A stretch of DNA of 64,000 nt from RYN-230 sp963814645 (GTDB lineage: Bacteria; Actinomycetota; Actinomycetes; Streptosporangiales; Streptosporangiaceae). Made by a program: the position numbers and the translations under genes. A model generated the notes under the pieces. That model saw nothing but the letters and a program-made list of their open reading frames with translations. It was not told the DNA's origin and ran no database searches. How positions within the stretch are numbered: position 1 is the first letter of the stretch; every line of letters begins with the position of its first letter. Positions 58,772-64,000 of the stretch are shown piece by piece. The stretch is taken from NCBI GenBank assembly GCA_963814645.1, contig CAWFDX010000001.1, forward strand, positions 620,001 to 684,000. Direction: 5' to 3'.

Positions 58772-59523
58772 GAAAGCTGGCCCTGGCCACGGCACTGGCG
58801 CTAGCCGTGCTTGGCCTGGTCCTGCCCGGGCTGATCCGGCCCGCCCGGGCCAGCGCGGCGGTCGCCCAGCCCGCGGCCGCCGGCCAGCCCGGCTGCCTGA
58901 TCCCGATCCTGTGCCCGTCGCCCAGCCCGGCCCCCACCCCGTCGTCCGGGGCCAGCCCGGCCCCCACCCCGTCGGCCTCGGCCGACCCCAGCCCGTCGGC
59001 CAGCGCGAGTTCGAGCCCGGGCAGCAAGCACAAGGCCAAGAAGAAACACAAGAAGGCCACTACCGGCCCGAAGAAGGCCTCGTCGGTCAAGGCCGCCGAT
59101 CAGGGCGGCCTGGAGATCACCGAAGCCCAGTTCAGCCTGACCACCGGCACCGCGGTAATGCATGGCGCGACGTACGACGGGACGGCCGAGGTGCCCACGG
59201 CCAGTGGGGCTAAGGTCCAGATGCTGAAGTTCAGCATGTCGGCGCTGGACCTGACCGGCTCGCCCACGCTGACCGTGTCGCAGGGCGGGCAGTCGGCCCA
59301 GACCAGCGGCGCGTCCATGCACTTCAGCGGCAACGTGGTGCTGTACGTGACCAAGCTGACCGGGCACCTGCTGGGCATCCCGCTCACGCTGACCCCGGGC
59401 AGCCCGCTCGCCCTGTTCACCAGCCTGCTGAACGGGGTGCCGCTCACCGACGTGACCACCGATCAGCCGCTCATCTCGGCGGACTCGCTGTCCATCCCGG
59501 GCCTGCAGGTCAACGCGGGCTGA
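58765..59523 (+). CDS. Secreted protein of the DUF6230/DUF6114 cassette
   Basis: 252 residues, GTG start overlapping the DUF6114 end. LALATALALAVLGLVLPGLIRPARA is a signal peptide. A Pro/Ser linker (SPSPAPTPSS...) and a Lys-rich block (KHKAKKKHKKATTGPKK) follow, then a beta-rich domain (~110-250): ADQGGLEITEAQFSLTTGTAVMHGATYDGTAEVPTASG..., resembling the neighbouring DUF6230 body in topology. It likely anchors to the wall by the basic block. Last gene of the three-gene cassette. Confidence 0.8.
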   Translation: MVRKLALATALALAVLGLVLPGLIRPARASAAVAQPAAAGQPGCLIPILCPSPSPAPTPSSGASPAPTPSASADPSPSASASSSPGSKHKAKKKHKKATTGPKKASSVKAADQGGLEITEAQFSLTTGTAVMHGATYDGTAEVPTASGAKVQMLKFSMSALDLTGSPTLTVSQGGQSAQTSGASMHFSGNVVLYVTKLTGHLLGIPLTLTPGSPLALFTSLLNGVPLTDVTTDQPLISADSLSIPGLQVNAG

Positions 59524-59585
59524 TCCGGCGGAAGCGTTGCCGGGGTGGCCAGCTGGCTAGCTGTCCACCCCGGCATCACACTTAG

Positions 59586-60092
59586 TCAGGGCGTCCTGAC
59601 CTGCCCGTTCACGTCGGCCTGCGCCGTCTCGGGCCGCTCGTTGCTGCTGGCCTCGTCGCTGGCCGGTGGGGCCGGCGGCGGTGTCGTTGGCGGCTCGTCG
59701 CTGGACCGGTTGGCGCGCTGGCCACGGAGCAGGATGGCCGCGACGGCGGCGGCCGACACGGTCACGACCCCGGCCAGGATGGCCGGCCAGCGGCGGCGGC
59801 TCCGGGCCTGAACCGGCTGCATCCGGCGCGCGGTGGTGATCATGGCGGAGGAGACGGCGGGAGCAATGCGCTCCTGCACGGTCACCCCAGCCTGCTCCAC
59901 CCGGGGCGCGGCCCACGTCCGGGCCTGGTACACACCCTGGCTGGCGCTCTGCTGGGCACTCCTGGCCAGCGGCGTGAGCTGCTCCTTGGCCTGGAGGGCG
60001 AGCTCCTGCGCCCGGATCGCCTGAGCCTTGGCCTGTAGCGCCGCGGCCGCGGCCCGGGTGTTTACGTCCTGGCTGCTTGATCTTGAGAACAC
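59586..60092 (-). CDS. Small membrane protein, DUF5324-like
   Basis: 168 residues from GTG 60092 with GGGGAGG six bases before it. The N-terminal half is a long charged/Ala/Gln helix (TRAAAAALQAKAQAIRAQELALQAKEQLTPLARSAQQSASQGVYQARTWAAPRVEQAGVTVQERIAPAVSSAM), then RRRWPAILAGVVTVSAAAVAAILLRGQ forms one membrane helix, and the tail is acidic and Pro/Thr-rich. This layout matches DUF5324 proteins encoded beside ppiA/rhomboid genes in Streptomyces. Function unknown. Confidence 0.75.
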   Translation of the reverse strand: MFSRSSSQDVNTRAAAAALQAKAQAIRAQELALQAKEQLTPLARSAQQSASQGVYQARTWAAPRVEQAGVTVQERIAPAVSSAMITTARRMQPVQARSRRRWPAILAGVVTVSAAAVAAILLRGQRANRSSDEPPTTPPPAPPASDEASSNERPETAQADVNGQVRTP

Positions 60093-60292
60093 GATTAACC
60101 TCCCCGAGTAGCGCCCCCGGCCACTCAGTTCCCTAGGAGACAACACTCAACCCTGCGTTCCCTGCCCGGACGTGCTCAATCCTGATTCGCCGCTGCTTCA
60201 TCCGGGCCGTAAGGTACGAGGGACGGCTCAGCGGCACCGCTGCTGGGCCAGAAACGGCGAACCGAAGCCCGCTCCGTGCGAGGATTTCTGCT

Positions 60293-60817
60293 ATGACAAA
60301 CACGCTCACCGCGACGCTGCGGACGAACCAGGGGACCATCGTGGTCCGGCTTTTCCCTGATCAGGCGCCCAAGACCGTGCGCAACTTCGTCGAGCTGGCC
60401 GAGGGCACCCGGGACTGGACCGACCCGCGTACCGGGCAGCCCAGCCGGGAAAGCCTTTACAACGGGACGATCTTTCACCGGGTGATCCCGGATTTCATGA
60501 TCCAGGGCGGTGATCCGCTCGGCACCGGAACTGGCGGCCCCGGCTATCAGTTCGGCGACGAGATCCACCCGGATCTCGCATTCAGCCGGCCTTACCTGCT
60601 GGCCATGGCCAATGCCGGGCCGGGCACCAATGGCTCGCAGTTCTTCATCACCACCGTGCCCACGCCGTGGCTGAACGGCAAGCACACCATCTTCGGCGAG
60701 GTCACCGAGGGCAGCGACGTGGTGGACGCGATCACTCACGTGGACCGCAACCGCCAGGACCGGCCGGCCAAGGACGTGGTGCTCGAGTCGGTCGATATCT
60801 CCCGCGACGACGCGTAG
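60293..60817 (+). CDS. ppiA: Cyclophilin-type peptidyl-prolyl isomerase
   Basis: 174 residues. Active-site motifs FHRVIPDFMIQGGDPLGTGTGGPGY, LAMANAGPGTNGSQFFIT and GKHTIFGEVTEGSDVV are complete, including the catalytic Arg-Phe-Gln set. No signal peptide, so cytosolic. It catalyses cis/trans isomerisation of Xaa-Pro bonds. Conserved neighbour of rhomboid-crgA-pknB in actinobacteria. Confidence 0.95.
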   Translation: MTNTLTATLRTNQGTIVVRLFPDQAPKTVRNFVELAEGTRDWTDPRTGQPSRESLYNGTIFHRVIPDFMIQGGDPLGTGTGGPGYQFGDEIHPDLAFSRPYLLAMANAGPGTNGSQFFITTVPTPWLNGKHTIFGEVTEGSDVVDAITHVDRNRQDRPAKDVVLESVDISRDDA

Positions 60818-60847
60818 CGCCTTGGCGAAGACAACGGCAGGCTGACG

Positions 60848-61717
60848 GTGGACGACCTCCCGGCTCCGGGCGCCGAGGCGCCCGCACCGGTACCAACCTG
60901 TTTCCGGCACCCGGACCGGGAGACCTACCTGTCCTGCAGCCGGTGCGGCCGGCCGGCCTGCCCGGACTGCCTCCGGGCCGCGCCGGTCGGCCAGCACTGC
61001 GTGGAGTGCGTCCGGGAGGGCCACCGGGGGACCCGCGCGCCGACCGCGGTGTTCGGCGGCCGGCCCGCCATGAGCTCGATCGTGACCTGGGTCATCGTCG
61101 GCCTCAACGTCCTGTTCTACCTGGTCGAGCTGGCCTACCCGGCGCTGGCCGACAACTGGGCCATGGTGGCCAAGTTCGGCCCGCACATCGGGGTGGCCGA
61201 CGGGCAGTACTACCGGCTCATCACCTCGGCGTTCCTGCCGCCGACCGGCTCCAGCGGGCTGCTCGACATCGCGTTCAACATGTGGGCGCTGATTCTGGTC
61301 GGGCCGGCCCTGGAGCGACTGCTCGGCCACCTTCGCTTCACTGGGGTGTACCTGCTGAGCGCGCTCGGCGGATCGGTGCTGTACTACCTCATCGCCCCGC
61401 CGCTGCAGCCCGCGCTGGGCGCGTCAGGGGCCATCTTCGGCCTGTTCGGCGCCTGGTTCGTGGTGTCCAGGCGGCTCCGCCTGGACACCCGGGCCATCGT
61501 CTTCCTGATCGTGCTGAACCTGGTCATCAGCTTCGTGTGGCGCTCGTCGATCGCCTGGCAGGCCCATGTCGGCGGGCTCGTCGTGGGCAGCCTGCTCACT
61601 GCGGCCTATGCCTACGCGCCCCGGCAGCACCGCACGATCATCCAGGTCGGCGCGACCGTGATCGTGCTGGCCGTGCTGATTGCCGCAGTGGTTACCCGGA
61701 CGAACGCGCTGACCTGA
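60848..61717 (+). CDS. Rhomboid-family intramembrane serine protease with N-terminal zinc-binding motif
   Basis: 289 residues, GTG 60848. The first ~60 residues have a B-box-like Cys/His set (CFRHPDRETYLSCSRCGRPACPDCLRAAPVGQHCVECV). Six helices follow; GASGAIFGLFGAW holds the catalytic Ser and WQAHVGGLVVG the His, with IAFNMWALILVGPALERLLG preceding. It cleaves membrane proteins within the bilayer. Start lies 30 bp after ppiA on the same strand. Confidence 0.93.
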   Translation: MDDLPAPGAEAPAPVPTCFRHPDRETYLSCSRCGRPACPDCLRAAPVGQHCVECVREGHRGTRAPTAVFGGRPAMSSIVTWVIVGLNVLFYLVELAYPALADNWAMVAKFGPHIGVADGQYYRLITSAFLPPTGSSGLLDIAFNMWALILVGPALERLLGHLRFTGVYLLSALGGSVLYYLIAPPLQPALGASGAIFGLFGAWFVVSRRLRLDTRAIVFLIVLNLVISFVWRSSIAWQAHVGGLVVGSLLTAAYAYAPRQHRTIIQVGATVIVLAVLIAAVVTRTNALT

Positions 61718-61726
61718 TCAACTCGG

Positions 61727-61972
61727 TTAGCGCCACCTGGTGGACAGCACCACGCCGCCGATGATGAACGCGAACCCCACCACCAGGTTCCAGTCCGCCA
61801 GCGCGCCGATCGGCAGGCTGCCCTGGGTGACGTAGAAGAGCGCGATCCAAGCCAGCCCGATCAGCAGGCAGGCGATCATGGTCGGCACCAGCCAGCGCGG
61901 GCTGACCTTCGACTTCGACGTCCGGGGCGGCGGGGTGTAGACCGCCTTGGACCTCACGCGGGACTTGGGCAC
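61727..61972 (-). CDS. crgA: Cell division protein CrgA
   Basis: 81 residues: a basic N-terminus (MPKSRVRSKAVYTPPPRTSKSKVSPRW), two membrane helices (WLVPTMIACLLIGLAWIALFYVTQG; LADWNLVVGFAFIIGGVVLSTRW) and the conserved Arg-Trp at the end. CrgA sits at the septum and recruits or restrains FtsZ-ring and PBP components during division. Encoded between pknB and the rhomboid, its standard location. Confidence 0.95.
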   Translation of the reverse strand: MPKSRVRSKAVYTPPPRTSKSKVSPRWLVPTMIACLLIGLAWIALFYVTQGSLPIGALADWNLVVGFAFIIGGVVLSTRWR

Positions 61973-62005
61973 GGTGGTCTCCTGGTCAACTAGCTCTGCC
62001 CGAGT

Positions 62006-63814
62006 CTAGCGCCGTCCGTTACCGGTACCCCCGCCGTTCCCGCCGCCGCCTCCTGGGCTGGTCGCGCTCGGGGTTGGGGTGGGCGTGGACGACGCGGTCG
62101 GGGTGGGCGACGCGCTGGTCGGCGCGGACGTCGGCTGGGTGGTCGCGGCCACGAAGATGGTCACCGTGGAGCCGCTCGCCGCGGTGGTGCCGTTGCTCGG
62201 CTGCTGCTGGAACACGGTGCCCGGGGTCGAGCCGGCCGGCCCGGCCGCCGTGACCACCTTGACCTGGAACCCCGCGTTGCTGAGGATCGACTCCGCGGTG
62301 GTCTTCGGGTCGCCGATGACCGACGGCACCTGGGTGCCGCCGCCGGACACGAACAGCACCACCGTGCTGCCCTGCTTGACCTGCGTGCCGACCGGCGGAT
62401 CCGTCCTGGCCACCTTGCCCTGGGGCAGCGTGGAGTTCGGTGCCGTCTTGGTCGTGACGTTCAGGCCCAGGCCCTGCAACTGGCTCTGCGCGGTGCTTTC
62501 CGAATCGCCGACCACGTTCGGGATCGTGACCTTCTTGGGCCCGGCGGACACCCGGAGCGTCACGTTGCTGTGCGGCGCCACCTTGGTGCCGAACTGCGGG
62601 TTGCTGCTGACCACGATGCCGACCTTGTCCGAGGATGGCACCTTGACGACCACCGGGTTCAGCCCGGCGTTCTTCACCGCCTTGACCGCCTGCGCCTGGG
62701 TCTGGCCCACCACGGACGGCACCGACGCGGTGTTACCGTTGCCGCCGTTCAGCAGCAGGTAGGCGAGCACCGCGACGATGATGACCCCGACCGCGCCAAG
62801 GATCCACCACAGTGCCCGCCGCCGGCCGCCGCCGGTCCCGTCGTCGTAGCCGTCGTCGGGGCCGCCGTAGCCGGACATCGTGCCGGTCGGCGCGCCCGCG
62901 CCGGCCAGCATGGTCTGGCCCATCCGCTGCGTGCCCGGCGCGTACATCTGGGTCGCGGGCGGCGCGGCCACCGGCACCCCGGACAGCGCGCGCTGAATGT
63001 CGGTGCGCATCTCGGCGGCCGACTGATAGCGCTCGGCCGGGTCCTTGGCCATCGCCTTGAGCACGATCGCGTCGGCCCACGGCGGGATCTCCGGGTCGAC
63101 CTGGGACGGCGGGATCGGGTTCTCCCGGACGTGCTGGTAGGCGATGGCCACCGGCGAGTCGCCGGTGAACGGCGGCCGCCCGGTGAGCAGCTCATACAGC
63201 AGGCAGCCGGTGGAGTACAGGTCGCTGCGCGCGTCCACCCGCTCACCGCGAGCCTGCTCCGGGGACAGGTACTGGGCGGTCCCGATCACCTGGGCGGTCT
63301 GCGTCATCGTGGCCTGGGTGTCGCTGACCGCGCGGGCGATGCCGAAGTCCATCACCTTGACCTCGGCCTGCCGGGTCAGCATCACGTTGCCCGGCTTGAT
63401 GTCCCGGTGGATGATGCCGTTGCGGTGGCTGTAATCCAGCGCGCGGAGCACCCCGTCAGTGATCTCCAGCGCCCGCTCCGGGAGCAGCCGCCGGTCGTCA
63501 CGGAGCAGTTCCCGCAGGGTCCGGCCGTCCACGTACTCCATCACGATGTACGGCACCGGGGTCGGGCCGGCCATGTCCTCGCCGGTGTCGTAGACCGCGA
63601 CGACCGACGGGTGGTTCAGTGACGCGGCCGACTGGGCCTCGCGGCGGAACCGGGCCTGGAACGTCGCGTCCCGGGCCAGGTCCTCACGGAGTGTCTTGAC
63701 CGCGACGATCCGGTCCAGCCGGATGTCCCGGGCCCGGTACACCTCGGCCATGCCGCCCCGGCCGACGACGCCGTCGAGTTCGTAGCGGTTGCCGAGGAGC
63801 CGCGGCTGTGTCAT
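62006..63814 (-). CDS. pknB: PASTA-domain Ser/Thr protein kinase PknB
   Basis: 602 residues from ATG 63814 (GTG 63823 possible). Kinase domain ~1-270 with GRGGMAEVYRA, VAVKTL, catalytic HRDIKPGNVML, DFGIA and GTAQYLSPEQARG with activation-loop Thr residues. A juxtamembrane linker leads to helix ALWWILGAVGVIIVAVLAYLLL (~330-355), then three PASTA repeats (VPSVVGQTQAQAV..., IPNVVGDSESTAQ..., VPSVIGDPKTTAES...) and a Ser/Thr/Pro-rich and Gly-rich tail. It senses peptidoglycan fragments and controls growth and division. Three PASTA units is one fewer than mycobacterial PknB. Confidence 0.96.
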   Translation of the reverse strand: MTQPRLLGNRYELDGVVGRGGMAEVYRARDIRLDRIVAVKTLREDLARDATFQARFRREAQSAASLNHPSVVAVYDTGEDMAGPTPVPYIVMEYVDGRTLRELLRDDRRLLPERALEITDGVLRALDYSHRNGIIHRDIKPGNVMLTRQAEVKVMDFGIARAVSDTQATMTQTAQVIGTAQYLSPEQARGERVDARSDLYSTGCLLYELLTGRPPFTGDSPVAIAYQHVRENPIPPSQVDPEIPPWADAIVLKAMAKDPAERYQSAAEMRTDIQRALSGVPVAAPPATQMYAPGTQRMGQTMLAGAGAPTGTMSGYGGPDDGYDDGTGGGRRRALWWILGAVGVIIVAVLAYLLLNGGNGNTASVPSVVGQTQAQAVKAVKNAGLNPVVVKVPSSDKVGIVVSSNPQFGTKVAPHSNVTLRVSAGPKKVTIPNVVGDSESTAQSQLQGLGLNVTTKTAPNSTLPQGKVARTDPPVGTQVKQGSTVVLFVSGGGTQVPSVIGDPKTTAESILSNAGFQVKVVTAAGPAGSTPGTVFQQQPSNGTTAASGSTVTIFVAATTQPTSAPTSASPTPTASSTPTPTPSATSPGGGGGNGGGTGNGRR

Positions 63815-63858
63815 GTCTCGCACGTCAGTAACCGTTCTGCGTCGTTGTCGTCATGAGA

Positions 63859-64000
63859 CTAGTTCCCCACGGCGGCCAGGTAGGCGTTGATGATGGCCAC
63901 CGCGATCGGCGCGGCCGCGTCGGCGCCCTGGCCACCCCCCTTAACCACGACGCCGACGGCTATCTTCGGGTTGCTGGCTGGGGCAAAACAGGTGAACACC
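63859..64000 (-). CDS. Penicillin-binding protein, C-terminal end (pbpA-like)
   Basis: The window ends inside a leftward gene; 46 codons before TAG 63859-63861 read VFTCFAPASNPKIAVGVVVKGGGQGADAAAPIAVAIINAYLAAVGN. 'FxxFAPAxNPKIAVxVVVxxGG' followed by AAPIA is the very end of the transpeptidase domain of PbpA-type class B penicillin-binding proteins, the usual gene upstream of pknB. Only this fragment is visible. Confidence 0.85.
   Translation of the reverse strand, partial: VFTCFAPASNPKIAVGVVVKGGGQGADAAAPIAVAIINAYLAAVGN

Noticed and set aside
1..64000. tRNA, rRNA or insertion-sequence elements
   Set aside because: I saw no convincing tRNA cloverleaf with TTCGANNC arm and acceptor stem, no rRNA, and no transposase or terminal inverted repeats; a tRNA scan would settle the first.

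Overview
The window is about 70% G+C with strongly G/C-ending codons, many GTG starts, ATGA-type stop/start overlaps and actinobacterial families (CrgA, PASTA kinase PknB, DUF1707, DUF6230/DUF6114, Rpf-like lysozyme fold, F420-type PPOX enzyme). It is a chromosomal piece of a high-GC actinomycete; the right end (ppiA - rhomboid - crgA - pknB - pbp) is the conserved block usually found near oriC. I cannot place it to genus. I recognised no rRNA, tRNA, CRISPR array, prophage or insertion sequence.

Layout. 0-9 kb: small metabolic and redox genes (DinB fragment, VOC, monomeric-sarcosine-oxidase-like enzyme, ornithine-cyclodeaminase-like enzyme, LLM flavin enzyme, hydrolase, DUF1707-FHA, TehA/SLAC1) followed by a decayed patch (deleted pobA-like and BBE oxidase genes). 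8.5-12.8 kb: membrane flavocytochrome plus FMN-binding protein, a frameshifted anti-sigma factor and a fused pseudo-receiver/thioredoxin-reductase-like protein. 12.9-19.9 kb: a leftward operon of CMR(S/G)HG lipoproteins, adaptor, ABC ATPase and FtsX-type permease, divergent from an OmpR/histidine-kinase pair, with an 11-bp-phased operator array between them. 20-23.3 kb: ribbon-helix-helix regulator, DUF4097 protein and DrrAB-like exporter, behind a cluster of GTGCCA boxes. 23.4-29.8 kb: membrane protein, VapBC, small enzymes, DUF1254 protein. 30-34.4 kb: alkylsulfatase, SulP remnant, GDPD, split SigJ-type sigma factor. 34.6-40.3 kb: Rpf-like protein, GbsR/MarR regulator with two matching operators, hydrolase, folate enzyme, phosphite-dehydrogenase-like enzyme carrying an in-frame minisatellite, and a short beta-propeller. 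40.3-51.7 kb: orphan kinase, ureohydrolase, UMP kinase, deformylase, PadR regulator, RibD-like and flavin reductases, and a tryptophanyl-tRNA synthetase behind a classical Trp attenuator. 51.7-54.2 kb: heavily frameshifted esterase and PadR/membrane genes. 54.3-64 kb: DUF2252, ATP-dependent ligase, DUF6230 cassette and the pknB region.

The most notable things are regulatory: a Trp-Trp leader peptide with pause hairpin and terminator in front of trpS; the divergent phased operator between an efflux operon and its two-component system; the 11-bp-spaced GTGCCA array at the ribbon-helix-helix gene; and a pair of identically sized dyads flanking a GbsR/MarR gene. About a dozen genes are frameshifted or internally deleted, which is either real decay or assembly indels.
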